Shown here piece by piece: positions 38,811-47,590 of a DNA stretch of 64,000 nt. The translations under genes and the position numbers were made by a program. Location of the stretch: positions 186,001 through 250,000 of the forward strand of contig NZ_FNFB01000006.1 in assembly GCF_900100395.1 (NCBI RefSeq), in the 5' to 3' direction. The notes beneath the pieces are model-generated. The model did not search any database. It had not been told where the DNA came from and was given only the letters and a program-made list of their open reading frames with translations. The number at the start of each line of letters is the position of its first letter. Within the stretch, counting starts at the first letter, position 1. This DNA is from Nonomuraea maritima (GTDB lineage: Bacteria; Actinomycetota; Actinomycetes; Streptosporangiales; Streptosporangiaceae).

Positions 38811-39488
38811 ATGAAAGGTCGCGTGCTGGTCGTTGACGACGACGCCGCTCTCGCCGAGATGCTGGGGATCGTGCTGCGAGGGGAAGGCTTCGAGCCGTCA
38901 TTTGTCTCCGACGGCGACAAGGCCCTCGACGCGTTCCGGGATACACGCCCGGACCTGGTGCTGCTCGACTTGATGCTGCCCGGCGCGGACGGCATCGACG
39001 TCGCCCGCAGGATCAGGGCTGAGTCGGGGGTTCCGATCGTCATGCTCACCGCGAAGAGTGACACCATCGACGTGGTGCTGGGCCTGGAGTCGGGCGCCGA
39101 CGACTACATTGTCAAGCCGTTCAAGCCGAAGGAGCTCGTGGCGCGGGTGCGGGCGCGGCTGCGCCGTACCGACGAGCCGACCCCCGAGATCCTGCAGATC
39201 GGCGACATCACCATCGACGTGGCCGGGCACTCCGTCAAGCGGGGCGACGAGACGATCAACCTCACGCCGCTGGAGTTCGACCTCCTCGTGGCGCTGGCCC
39301 GCAAGCCGCGTCAGGTCTTCACCCGCGAGGTGCTGCTGGAGCAGGTGTGGGGCTATCGCCACGCCGCCGACACCCGCCTGGTGAACGTGCACGTCCAGCG
39401 GCTCAGGGCCAAGATCGAGAAGGACCCCGAGCACCCCGAGATCGTGGTCACGGTCCGCGGCGTGGGCTACAAAGCCGGCCCGGCCTGA
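38811..39488 (+). CDS. mtrA: OmpR-family response regulator MtrA
   Basis: 225 residues. Receiver domain with acidic pocket (VVDDD), phosphoacceptor Asp53 (LLDLMLPGADG) and Lys in MLTAKSD. The C-terminal winged helix is NLTPLEFDLLVALARKPRQVFTREVLLEQVWGYRHAADTRLVNVHVQRLRAKIE. It is nearly identical in layout to mycobacterial and Streptomyces MtrA, an essential or developmental regulator of cell division and envelope genes. The three-gene operon mtrA-mtrB-lpqB follows without a terminator. Confidence 0.97.
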   Translation: MKGRVLVVDDDAALAEMLGIVLRGEGFEPSFVSDGDKALDAFRDTRPDLVLLDLMLPGADGIDVARRIRAESGVPIVMLTAKSDTIDVVLGLESGADDYIVKPFKPKELVARVRARLRRTDEPTPEILQIGDITIDVAGHSVKRGDETINLTPLEFDLLVALARKPRQVFTREVLLEQVWGYRHAADTRLVNVHVQRLRAKIEKDPEHPEIVVTVRGVGYKAGPA

Positions 39489-39506
39489 TCCTCCCTCTGC
39501 CCCGCC

Positions 39507-41258
39507 ATGCCCCCGACGAAGAGACGCCACTCCCGACGGACGTTCCGCCAGATACTGGCCGGTGTCCGTCGGCGGGTGCGTCGTGCGGCGGGGGCGGCGC
39601 GCAGCGGGTGGCGGCGCTCACTGCAGCTCCAGGTCGTCACCAGCACGATGGTGATCTCGGTGATCGTCGTGGTGGTGCTGGGCACCTTCCTGTTCGGGCA
39701 GATCAACAAGTCGGTCGTGGAGGGCAGCCAGAAGACGTCCGTGGGTGAGGCGTTCGCCGACCGGCTGCAGATCGCCGACGCGCTCGCCCCCAACGTCGCC
39801 GACCAGGCCAAGGCCGCCGACGGCGGCCAGCAGGGCTCGGCCAACCCGCTCGACGCGGTCATGAACGCCGTCACGGGCGCGGGCGCCGGCGGCACCCAGA
39901 AGCGCTACGACGTGCTGGTGCTCAACCGGAGCCTGCCCGGCGCGTCGCGCGGCTCGGGCAGCGTCGTGCCCGAGGACGTGCCGGCGAGCCTGCAGGCGGG
40001 CGTGCAGCGCAACATCCGCGAGCAGCAGTACGACAAGCCCGCCCTCGGCTACATGGAGAAGATCAAGTTCGCCGACGCGAGCCAGGCCCGGCTCACGTAC
40101 GTCGTCGGTGGCGTCGTCCACGTGCCCGCGAACGGCCAGAACTACGAGGTCTACCACTTCTTCCCGTTCAACGAGGAAGAGGAGCTGCTGGTCAACGTCC
40201 GGCTCGCCATCGTCGTGGTGGGTTTCGGGCTCGTACTGCTGCTGGCCGCCATCGCCTACCTCGTCACCCGCCAGGTCGTCACCCCCGTACGGCTCGCCCG
40301 CCAGGCCGCCGAACGGCTCGCCTCGGGGAAGCTGGACGAACGCCTCAAGGTGCGCGGCGAGGACGACCTCGCCCGGCTGGCCAACTCGTTCAACGAGATG
40401 GCGGCCAACCTCGCGCTGAAGATCCACCAGCTGGAGGAGCTCTCGCACGTCCAGCGGCAGTTCGTCTCCGACGTCTCCCACGAGCTGCGCACGCCGCTGA
40501 CCACCGTCCGCATGGCCGCCGACCTGCTGTACGACGCCCGCGAGGACTTCGACCCGATGGCCGCCCGCTCGGCCGAGCTCATGCAGAACCAGCTGGAACG
40601 ATTCGAGTCGATGCTGGCCGACCTGCTGGAGATCAGCCGCTACGACGCCGGCGCCGCCACGCTCGACCTCGAGCCGGTCGACGTCCGCGACGTGGTGCTG
40701 CGCGCCATCGGCGACTCCGAGGCGCTGGCCGAACGCCACGCCACCCGTTTCGAGCTGCGGCTGCCCAACGAGCCGTGCATGGCGGAGATCGACAACCGGA
40801 GGGTCGAGCGCATCCTGCGCAACCTGCTGTTCAACGCCATCGAGCACGGCGAGGGCCGTGACATCGTGGTCACCGTGGGCGCCGACCGCGACGCCGTGGC
40901 GATCGCCGTACGCGACCACGGGATCGGCCTCAAGCCCGGCGAGGAAACCATGGTGTTCGACCGCTTCTGGCGGGCCGACCCGTCGCGGGCGCGCACCATC
41001 GGAGGCACCGGGCTCGGGCTCGCCATCTCCCGTGAGGACGCCACGCTGCACGGCGGCTGGCTGCAGGCCTGGGGGCAGCCCGGTGAGGGCTCCCAGTTCA
41101 GGCTGACGCTGCCGCGCACCGCGGGGACCGACCTGAAGGGCTCGCCGCTGCCGCTGGTGCCACCCGAGATCGAGATGCGGCGTACGTGGCGCACCGCCAT
41201 GACGCCGGTGCTGCTGCCCGCGCTCGGAGGAGACGGGGCCGGGCATGCGGAGGACTGA
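39507..41258 (+). CDS. mtrB: sensor histidine kinase MtrB
   Basis: 583 residues. Two membrane helices (about residues 43-67 and 235-255) flank an extracellular sensor. A HAMP domain (ARQAAERLASGKLDERLKVRGEDDLARLANSFNEMA) leads to the H-box VSDVSHELRTPLTTVRMAADLLYD with His325. The N box is RILRNLLFNAIEHG and the G boxes are DHGIGLKPGEETMVFDRFWRADPSR and GGTGLGLAIS. It phosphorylates MtrA. The C-terminal tail overlaps the lpqB start by 14 bases. Confidence 0.97.
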   Translation: MPPTKRRHSRRTFRQILAGVRRRVRRAAGAARSGWRRSLQLQVVTSTMVISVIVVVVLGTFLFGQINKSVVEGSQKTSVGEAFADRLQIADALAPNVADQAKAADGGQQGSANPLDAVMNAVTGAGAGGTQKRYDVLVLNRSLPGASRGSGSVVPEDVPASLQAGVQRNIREQQYDKPALGYMEKIKFADASQARLTYVVGGVVHVPANGQNYEVYHFFPFNEEEELLVNVRLAIVVVGFGLVLLLAAIAYLVTRQVVTPVRLARQAAERLASGKLDERLKVRGEDDLARLANSFNEMAANLALKIHQLEELSHVQRQFVSDVSHELRTPLTTVRMAADLLYDAREDFDPMAARSAELMQNQLERFESMLADLLEISRYDAGAATLDLEPVDVRDVVLRAIGDSEALAERHATRFELRLPNEPCMAEIDNRRVERILRNLLFNAIEHGEGRDIVVTVGADRDAVAIAVRDHGIGLKPGEETMVFDRFWRADPSRARTIGGTGLGLAISREDATLHGGWLQAWGQPGEGSQFRLTLPRTAGTDLKGSPLPLVPPEIEMRRTWRTAMTPVLLPALGGDGAGHAED

Positions 41259-42975
41259 GCGGCTCGGCCTGGTGGCGGCCATCATGGCCCTCCTGGCGTG
41301 GTCGGGCACCGGGTGCACCGTGATACCGCCCACCGGCCCTGTCACGCTGAACGACATCAGCGCGGGCGACCCGCTGGGCAAGCCGTTCCAGCGCCTGATC
41401 CCCATCGGGCCGCGGCCGGAATGGGGCATCGAGGACACGATCCGCGGACTGCAGGCCGCCATGGCGGCCTACCCCGATGATTCGTCGGTCGTGCTGGAAT
41501 ACCTGACCCCCACGGCGCGGGCCACGTGGAGCCCCGCGGGCCCGGTGACGGTGATCGACGACGCGTTCACGGTCGCCCTGCCCGCGCCGGGCGACGGCAG
41601 CGAGATCGTCCAGACCGTCACGCTCAAGGGCAGCTCGGTCGCCACCATCAAGGAGGACGACTCGTACGTGCCCGCGGCGGGGCAGTGGGAGCGGCCGTAC
41701 GAGCTGGTCAAGGCGAAGGACGGCGGGTACCGCGTCAACGCGCTGCCCCAGGGGCTGCTGCTCACCAGCTCCGACGTCGAACGGGCCTACCGGTCGACGA
41801 ACCTCTACTACCTCAACCGCAGCACCGAGGACCGCCTCGTCGTCGACCGCGTCCGCCTGCGGATGAAGCCAGGGGAGCGTTTCGCGCAGACCGTGCTGGA
41901 ACGGCTGCTGAAGCCCCCGACCGAGGCACTGAAGGACGCCGTCTCCACCAGCTTCCCGATCGGCACCACGATCGAGTCGGTCACGTCGGGCGAGGAACGC
42001 GTCGTGATCAACCTGTCCGGCCCGCTCGACCCGCTCGACCTCAGCGCCGAGGACGCGGTGCGGGCGCAGATCAGGTACACCCTGAACAACAACGACGTGG
42101 CCAAGGGCCGCACCATCGAGCTCCAGGTCGACGGCGAGCAGTACTCCGTCGACCGGCCGGGCTCCGACGAGCACTGGCTGGACGACAGCGGCGACAGCGC
42201 CTATTACGTCAGCCAGGGCGCCATCCGCTACCTCGGCAAGGACACCTCCGGCGCGTACGTGCCAGGGGCGGCAGGGGAGCCGCGCGGCGGGTACTCCAAG
42301 TTCGCGCTGTCCAAGGAGAGCACCGCGCTGGTCGCGGCGGTGACCTCGACCGGCATCTCGATGGCCCCCCTCACGCAGGGCGGACGCTGGCAGGAGGTCA
42401 TCCACGGCGAGAAGCTGACGGCGCCGACCTGGCACCGCGACGGGTCCGTGTGGACGTACGACCGCGATGCCGACGTCCTGCTGCGGTACGACCCGGCCGC
42501 CGGGCGCGGGCCGCAGCGGGTGTCCGCGCCGAAGCTCGACGGGCTCGACGTCACCCGGCTGCGGATCGCCAGGGACGGCGTCCGGGTGGCGGTGACGACC
42601 GGCAAGAACACCGTCCAGGTCGGGGCGCTCACCGGTGAGGGCCCCGGGCTCGTGCTGGGCAACCTGCAGCTGCTCACCACCACCGAGGTGGGCTTCGAGA
42701 TCACCGACGTGGCGTGGGCCGACGACGAGCACCTGCTCGTGCTCGCACAGAGCAAGGACGGGCAGATACTCAACGAGATCAACGTCGGCGACGGTGAGAC
42801 CGTGGGCGTGCCGCTGAAGGACCGGCTGGAGTCGGTGACGGCGCTGGACGACCGCGTCCTGGCCGCGGCGACGACCGAGAAGGGCACCAAGATCCTCGAA
42901 CTCAACCAGGACCGCCAGACCTGGACCCCCCAGATCGACTCCAACGCCGGCACCCCCCTCTTCCCCCTGGGCTGA
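41245..42975 (+). CDS. lpqB: lipoprotein LpqB (MtrAB accessory)
   Basis: 576 residues. The signal ends in a lipobox SGTGC (Cys24), so it is lipid-anchored outside the membrane. A GerMN-like region (LNRSTEDRLVVDRVRLRMKPGERFAQTVLERLL) precedes an LpqB-type beta-propeller with the blade stretches GGYSKFALSKES and VTRLRIARDGVRVAVTTGK. In mycobacteria and Streptomyces LpqB binds MtrB and modulates its signalling. It is encoded directly after mtrB with overlapping reading frames, as in those genera. Confidence 0.95.
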   Translation: MRRTERLGLVAAIMALLAWSGTGCTVIPPTGPVTLNDISAGDPLGKPFQRLIPIGPRPEWGIEDTIRGLQAAMAAYPDDSSVVLEYLTPTARATWSPAGPVTVIDDAFTVALPAPGDGSEIVQTVTLKGSSVATIKEDDSYVPAAGQWERPYELVKAKDGGYRVNALPQGLLLTSSDVERAYRSTNLYYLNRSTEDRLVVDRVRLRMKPGERFAQTVLERLLKPPTEALKDAVSTSFPIGTTIESVTSGEERVVINLSGPLDPLDLSAEDAVRAQIRYTLNNNDVAKGRTIELQVDGEQYSVDRPGSDEHWLDDSGDSAYYVSQGAIRYLGKDTSGAYVPGAAGEPRGGYSKFALSKESTALVAAVTSTGISMAPLTQGGRWQEVIHGEKLTAPTWHRDGSVWTYDRDADVLLRYDPAAGRGPQRVSAPKLDGLDVTRLRIARDGVRVAVTTGKNTVQVGALTGEGPGLVLGNLQLLTTTEVGFEITDVAWADDEHLLVLAQSKDGQILNEINVGDGETVGVPLKDRLESVTALDDRVLAAATTEKGTKILELNQDRQTWTPQIDSNAGTPLFPLG

Positions 42976-43044
42976 CCCAGGAGCGCCGGCACCCCCTCTT
43001 CGCCCCCACCCGGAAATGTCGGTGGGGAGCGGCAAGGTGGGGGT

Positions 43045-43743
43045 GTGCTGGGGTTGCTTGATCTTTTGTTGCCCTCTGCCTGCGTGGGGTGTGGGGGCAG
43101 GGGGGCCTCGTTCTGTGCGGGGTGCCTGGGCGTGCTGACCGGTGCGCCTGCGCGGCGGGGGCCCCGTCCTGGGCCTGCCGGGTTGCCCGACTGCTGGTCG
43201 GCCGCTCCTTACGAGGGGGCCGTCCGTACGGCGATCGTGGCGTACAAGGAGCGGGGCGCGGTGACGCTGGCTGGGGTGCTGGCCGAGGCTCTCACGGTCA
43301 CGGCCGTCGCGGCGGCCCGCGTCCCGGGGCACGGGGCGTGGGCCGGTGGGCGCTTCGCGGTCGTGCCGGTGCCGAGCTCCCGGCGGAGCGTCCGCGCGCG
43401 GGGGCACGACGCCGTGGGGCGGCTGGCCGTCCTGCTCACCCGGCGCCTGCGGGCCCTCGGCCTCGACGCCCGCCCGTGGCCGGCGCTGCGGCACGCGCGC
43501 GGCGTGGCCGACCAGGCGGGCCTGAGCTCCACGGAACGGCTCGCCAACCTCAAGGGGTCACTCCAGGTAGGCCCCGCCGCGAAAAGCCCTCCAGCGCGCG
43601 CTGCGCTGCTCGTGGACGACGTCGTCACGACAGGGGCCACGCTCGCCGAAGCGGCAGGGGCGCTGCGCGCGGCGGGCGTCGCGGTTCCCGCCGCGGTCAC
43701 GGTGGGCGCGACACGCCGAATATCTTGGAAGACATTACGGTGA
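43045..43743 (+). CDS. ComF-family phosphoribosyltransferase-like protein
   Basis: 232 residues from GTG 43045. An N-terminal zinc-ribbon (CVGCGGRGASFCAGC) is followed by PRTase-like sequence: VVPVPSSRRSVRARGHDAVGRLAVLL and the PRPP loop ALLVDDVVTTGATLAEAAGAL. ComF proteins aid DNA uptake in competent bacteria; in actinobacteria the role is unknown. The mycobacterial equivalent (Rv3242c) lies between lpqB and the hibernation factor gene, exactly as here. Confidence 0.92.
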   Translation: MLGLLDLLLPSACVGCGGRGASFCAGCLGVLTGAPARRGPRPGPAGLPDCWSAAPYEGAVRTAIVAYKERGAVTLAGVLAEALTVTAVAAARVPGHGAWAGGRFAVVPVPSSRRSVRARGHDAVGRLAVLLTRRLRALGLDARPWPALRHARGVADQAGLSSTERLANLKGSLQVGPAAKSPPARAALLVDDVVTTGATLAEAAGALRAAGVAVPAAVTVGATRRISWKTLR

Positions 43744-44157
43744 CTGTGTGTGAAATCAGACCCGCGACAGGGCCCTGACTCACAGGCCACATGTCTCTAC
43801 CTCCGTAGGTGGACCCGGCCTGATGGGGCAGGCCAGAGCGACTCCACATAACGGGCGTCCGCTGTTGAACCGGACATGGTGGGCCGCTTACCGGCCCCGG
43901 CGAACCTCACGGAAAGTGATCCAACGGCCAACCCTCCGGCTGACATTCGCCCTGGATACGGATAGCGTTCTGACATGGCACCCGTTCGGGTCCGTGGTTG
44001 CGCAGGGTCGGGGTTCCCGGCTCTGCTAGCCGATGCCAGCCGCAGGCAAAACGGTCCACGTAAGGCGACTCTTTGTCGACCGATCACGGTGCGGCTTAGG
44101 AGTAAGTCCTGCCTTCCCGAGGGTCCGGATGTCCCTCGTCAGAAGAGAAGGGCAGTA
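43744..44157. other. intergenic region upstream of the hpf locus
   Basis: 414 bases without a plausible gene. It is somewhat lower in GC than its surroundings, with several short imperfect hairpins. I recognise no riboswitch or tRNA. It probably contains the promoter of the transcript that includes two tiny ORFs and hpf. Confidence 0.45.
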
Positions 44158-44271
44158 GTGGCAAGAGTGCCGCGAAATCCTCAGCAGGCGAATGTGGGGT
44201 CGAAGACCAGGTCGGCCGGGCGGGTGCCATCAGAGAACCCGGTGTCTCCACGTCGGAAGGGGGAACGGTGA
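44158..44271 (+). CDS. putative 37-aa basic small ORF upstream of hpf
   Basis: GTG 44158 is preceded by AGAAGGGC and encodes 37 residues rich in Arg, Lys, Pro and Ser, with no hydrophobic stretch. Its stop overlaps the GTG of a second tiny ORF (GTGA at 44268-44271). It could be a real small protein or an upstream ORF controlling hpf translation. Evidence is ribosome-site placement and the overlap only. Confidence 0.35.
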   Translation: MARVPRNPQQANVGSKTRSAGRVPSENPVSPRRKGER

Positions 44272-44336
44272 AGAACAAGCAACGAGCGAACCCCGTCCGG
44301 CACGCTGTTCGCCGGGCGCTCATGCTCAGTCGTTAG
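44268..44336 (+). CDS. putative 22-aa basic small ORF upstream of hpf
   Basis: GTG 44268 follows GGAAGGGGG and encodes 22 residues with seven Lys/Arg (KNKQRANPVRHAVRRALM...). It ends at TAG 44336, 18 bases before the hpf ATG. It is chained to the 37-residue ORF by a four-base overlap. The short distance to hpf would allow translation of one to influence the other. Confidence 0.4.
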   Translation: MKNKQRANPVRHAVRRALMLSR

Positions 44337-44354
44337 ACGAAGGGGGGCTGCTGC

Positions 44355-45020
44355 ATGGACATCATCGTCAAGGGCCGGCACACAGGTGTGAGTGATCGGT
44401 TCCGCGACCAGGTGGCGACCAAGCTGGCCAGGATCGAACGTCTGGACAACAAGCTCATCCGAGTGGACGTGGAGGTGTCCAAGGAGCGCAATCCGCGGCT
44501 CGCCGATCAGCGCGAACGCGTCGAGCTCACCATTCACTCCCGAGGACCGGCCATCCGGGCCGAGGCGTCGGCCGACGACCGATTCGCAGCCCTCGACCTC
44601 GCTCTCGACAAACTGGAAGGCCGCCTGCGCCGGGTGGCCGATCGGCGCAAGGTCCACCACGGCAACCACTGCCCGCCCTCGGTGGCGGAGATCACCGCGA
44701 CGCTCCCGGGCACCGCGAACGCCACCACCTCCCGCAAGCGTCCGGCCGCCCCCGAGAGGGCGCCCGAGGAGGACACGTACGAGGCGAGCGACAAGACCTA
44801 CGACGACATCGTCCCGATCGAGATGGACGGCGAAGGGCCGCTCATCGTCCGGGAGAAGTTCCACAAGGCCGAGCCGATGACCATCGACCAGGCCCTGCTG
44901 GAGATGGAACTCGTCGGTCACGACTTCTACCTCTTCCGGGACAAGGAGAGCGGCCTGCCCAGCGTCGTCTACAACAGGCGCGGGTACAACTACGGCGTGC
45001 TGCGACTCGTAGAGCCCTGA
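44355..45020 (+). CDS. hpf: ribosome hibernation promoting factor, long form
   Basis: 221 residues. The N-terminal S30AE domain (DIIVKGRHTGVSDRFRDQVATKLARIERLDNKLIRVDVEVS) is followed by a disordered acidic linker and a C-terminal dimerisation domain (PMTIDQALLEMELVGHDFYLFRDKESGLPSVVYNRRGYNYGVLRL). Long-form HPF makes 100S ribosome dimers during stationary phase or stress. The start ATG at 44355 has an AGGGGGG ribosome site. Its place between comF-like and secA genes is the conserved actinobacterial order. Confidence 0.96.
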   Translation: MDIIVKGRHTGVSDRFRDQVATKLARIERLDNKLIRVDVEVSKERNPRLADQRERVELTIHSRGPAIRAEASADDRFAALDLALDKLEGRLRRVADRRKVHHGNHCPPSVAEITATLPGTANATTSRKRPAAPERAPEEDTYEASDKTYDDIVPIEMDGEGPLIVREKFHKAEPMTIDQALLEMELVGHDFYLFRDKESGLPSVVYNRRGYNYGVLRLVEP

Positions 45021-45115
45021 TCGCGCGCTGAAAAAGATCTTCTCGACCACCCGAGAACCGCGGCCACGTGCCATCATGGCGGTTCAACGGCTCTGGCCCC
45101 CGACGAGGAGGAGAC

Positions 45116-45196
45116 GTGAGCGAGCTCAGTCAGGTGCAGGTGAGCGAGCGAAGCGAGGGAACGGCGGTCGCGAGGCGGATCAAGGAGGCCTCGTGA
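45116..45196 (+). CDS. putative 26-aa leader ORF coupled to a response regulator
   Basis: GTG 45116 follows GAGGAGGAG and encodes 26 residues (SELSQVQVSERSEGTAVARR...). Its TGA overlaps the GTG start of the response regulator (GTGA at 45193-45196). The arrangement looks like translational coupling. The motif gagcgaagcgag inside it is a short repeat common in actinomycete genomes, so it may be repeat-derived. Confidence 0.4.
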   Translation: MSELSQVQVSERSEGTAVARRIKEAS

Positions 45197-45891
45197 CGGA
45201 ATCCGGCGAGTCCCGCGCGTCTGCGAGCGAACCGATCCGCGTACTGATCGTGGACGATCACGAACTGATCAGGCGGAGCCTGGCACTGGCGCTGGCCGCT
45301 GAGCCCGACATCGAGGTGGTCGGTGAGGCGAGTGACGGACATGAGGCGGTCGAACTGGCCGACCGCCTCATGCCGGACGTCGCCCTCATGGACGTCCGCA
45401 TGCCCCGCCGCGACGGGATCGAGGCGACGAAGGGCATCAAGGCCTCCGTCCCCAGCACCCGCATCATCATGCTGACGGTGAGCGACGAGGAAGAAGACCT
45501 GTTCGAGGCGATCAAGGCGGGCGCGACCGGCTACCTGCTGAAGGACGTCCAGATCAACGACGTCCCCGACGCGGTGCGCGGCGTGCACGAGGGCCAGTCG
45601 TTAATCAACCCGGCGATGGCGGCGAAGCTCATCAACGAGTTCGCGTCCATGAGCCGTAAAGAGGCCGAACGGCCGCCACAGCTGCCCGCGCCGCGCCTGA
45701 CCGACCGCGAGATGGAGGTCCTGCGGCTGGTGGCGAAGGGCATGAACAACCGCGAGATCGCCAAGCAACTGTTCATCTCCGAGAACACCGTGAAGAACCA
45801 CGTCCGCAACATCCTCGACAAGCTGCAGCTGCACTCTCGGATGGAAGCCGTCGTGTACGCGGTCAGGGAGCGCATGCTCGAGATCACCTGA
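45193..45891 (+). CDS. NarL/LuxR-family response regulator
   Basis: 232 residues from GTG 45193 with AAGGAGG upstream. The receiver domain (VLIVDDHELIRRSLALAL) has phosphoacceptor Asp67 (LMDVRMPRRDG) and MLTVSDEEED; a GATGYLLKD stretch follows. The C-terminal LuxR helix-turn-helix is LTDREMEVLRLVAKGMNNREIAKQLFISENTVKNHVRNILDKL. No histidine kinase gene is adjacent, so it is an orphan in this window. A hairpin terminator lies just after it. Confidence 0.94.
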   Translation: MTESGESRASASEPIRVLIVDDHELIRRSLALALAAEPDIEVVGEASDGHEAVELADRLMPDVALMDVRMPRRDGIEATKGIKASVPSTRIIMLTVSDEEEDLFEAIKAGATGYLLKDVQINDVPDAVRGVHEGQSLINPAMAAKLINEFASMSRKEAERPPQLPAPRLTDREMEVLRLVAKGMNNREIAKQLFISENTVKNHVRNILDKLQLHSRMEAVVYAVRERMLEIT

Positions 45892-45901
45892 CCGCCGGGG
45901 G

Positions 45902-45920
45902 GGCGGCCGTGCGGGCCGCC
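45902..45920. terminator. hairpin terminator between response regulator and glycosylase genes
   Basis: ggcggcc / ggccgcc stem with a five-base loop in the 33-base gap between converging genes. Confidence 0.6.
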
Positions 45921-45924
45921 GCTC

Positions 45925-47097
45925 TCAGGCGTTGAGCAGGGGAAGCAGCTCGGGCGGGTCGGCGATCTCGACGCGTACGTCGTCGCAGCCGACCCAGCTG
46001 GCGGCCGACCACAGGGCCTCGCGCACCGCGCCGGCCCACTTGGCCGGTGAGAGCCCCGGCTCGAGCGTCACGCGCCGGGCCACGAGGGTGGAGCCCTCGC
46101 GCGCCGGGTCGACGCGGCCGATCAGCCGGCCCCCGGAGAGCACCGGCATCGTGAAGTAGCCGTGCACCCGCTTGTGCTTGGGGACGTACAGCTCCAGCTT
46201 GTAGACGAAGTCGAACACCCGCTGCGTGCGGCCCCGATGCCAGATCAGCGAGTCGAACGGCGAGACCAGCGTGGTGCGGTGGCGGCCGCGCGGCTCGGAG
46301 GCGACGGCGGCGGGGTCGGCCCACGCGCCCGTCCTGCCGCCCCGCGGCCAGCCGGAGACGGTGACGGGCACCAGCCCCGAGGCGCCGCTGAGCAGCGCCT
46401 CGTCGAGGATCTGCGCGCGGTGGCCGGTCACGCGCATGAAGTCGGCGAGATCGGCCCGGGTGGCCACGCCGAGCGAGCGACCGGCGATCGCGGCCAGGCG
46501 GGTGATGCACTCGTCGTCGGACAGGTCGTCGTTGCGGACGTCGGCGGGGACCGCGCGCTCGGCCAGGTCGTAGACGCGGCGCCAGCCGACCCGGCGGGTG
46601 CAGACCAGCTCGCCGATGTCGAGCAGCCACTCCAGGCCGATCTTGGAGTCGGACCAGTCCCACCACGGGCCGCCGTTCTTGGCCCCGCCGACGTCGGAGG
46701 TCGTCAGCGGGCCGGAGTCGCGGACCTGGTCGAGGAGCTTGTCGACGCCGTCGGGCACCTGGTGCCAGCGCTGGCGGCGGTCGCGGTAGGCGCGGCGGCG
46801 GAAGGCGTAGAGCGGCCAGTGCTCGATGGGCAGGATGCAGGCGGCGTGGCACCAGTACTCGAAGCTGCGCGCCGGGTTGTGCCAGTAGGCCTGCTCGACC
46901 GCCGACCGGCCGACCGCGCCCAGGCGGGCATAGGCGACCAACTCGTGCGAACGGGCCAGGACGGAGATCGTGTCGAGCTGTACGGCGCCCAGGCGGCGCA
47001 GCATCTGCTGCGTGCCGCCCTTGCGGGCGTCGGCGCCGAGCAGCCCCTGCGCGCGCAGGATGACCCGGCGCGCCTCGTCGGCGGTGAGATCGATCAT
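45925..47097 (-). CDS. YcaQ/AlkX-type winged-helix DNA glycosylase (HTH_42 family)
   Basis: 390 residues. The family N-terminus ADEARRVILRAQGLL is followed by LGAVQLDTISVLARSHELVAYARLG, which carries the QxD motif (Gln40, Asp42) of the YcaQ/AlkX branch rather than the QxQ of AlkZ. A tandem winged-helix region and a conserved SPFDSLIWHRGRTQRVFDFVYKLELYVPKHKRVHGYFTMPVL stretch follow. YcaQ-type enzymes remove crosslinked or alkylated purines, including interstrand crosslinks. In producers of DNA-damaging metabolites they can be self-resistance genes. No such pathway is visible here. Confidence 0.88.
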   Translation of the reverse strand: MIDLTADEARRVILRAQGLLGADARKGGTQQMLRRLGAVQLDTISVLARSHELVAYARLGAVGRSAVEQAYWHNPARSFEYWCHAACILPIEHWPLYAFRRRAYRDRRQRWHQVPDGVDKLLDQVRDSGPLTTSDVGGAKNGGPWWDWSDSKIGLEWLLDIGELVCTRRVGWRRVYDLAERAVPADVRNDDLSDDECITRLAAIAGRSLGVATRADLADFMRVTGHRAQILDEALLSGASGLVPVTVSGWPRGGRTGAWADPAAVASEPRGRHRTTLVSPFDSLIWHRGRTQRVFDFVYKLELYVPKHKRVHGYFTMPVLSGGRLIGRVDPAREGSTLVARRVTLEPGLSPAKWAGAVREALWSAASWVGCDDVRVEIADPPELLPLLNA

Positions 47098-47211
47098 GGC
47101 TGCGAATCCGTACGGCGGTCCATGCGTGCAATCTACTGACCACCCCCGACAAAAACCGCCCCCTCAACGACCTCCCCCAGTGACAGACCCGTGCCACAGC
47201 AACCACCCCCC

Positions 47212-47358
47212 ACCGGGACGGCCGCCTTTTCAGCCCTGAGCGTCGCGACGACTCCTCCCCACCAGGACGGCCGCCCCGTCAGCTCTGAGCGTCGCGACGA
47301 CTCCTCCCCACCGGGACGGCCGCCCCGTCAGCCCTGAGCGTCACGACGACTCCTCCCA
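47212..47358. repeat. three tandem 49-base repeats
   Basis: Three head-to-tail copies (47212-47260, 47261-47309, 47310-47358) differ at only a few bases. Each contains gacggccgcc and ctgagcgtcgcgacgactcc. They do not form part of an open reading frame with coding character. Confidence 0.9.
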
Positions 47359-47378
47359 ACAGGCCACCTCCCTCTGTC

Positions 47379-47590
47379 GCCGTCCCGCCGGTGGCGGGCG
47401 CCGCGGCCACCGCCCCGACAGAACCGCCTCCCGTGACGGCCGTCCCACCGGTGACGGCGTCGTGTTCCGGCGTCTGCTCCTGGCAGACGGCCTCTCTCTA
47501 TGGCCGTCCGGCGGGTGATGGGTGCTGGGTCGTGACGATTGCCCCTGACGGAACCGGGTCGTGCGACGGCCGTCCCGCCGGTGACGGGCG
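47379..47590. repeat. four spaced degenerate repeats, period about 60-66 bases
   Basis: gccgtcccgccggtgacggg-like units begin at about 47379, 47439, 47503 and 47569. They share the gacggccgtccc core with the adjacent 49-base repeats, so the two arrays may have one origin. Confidence 0.75.

Noticed and set aside
43744..44157. Possible structured leader or riboswitch before hpf
   Set aside because: Only short imperfect hairpins were seen and none matched a riboswitch class I know. Kept as an unassigned intergenic region.
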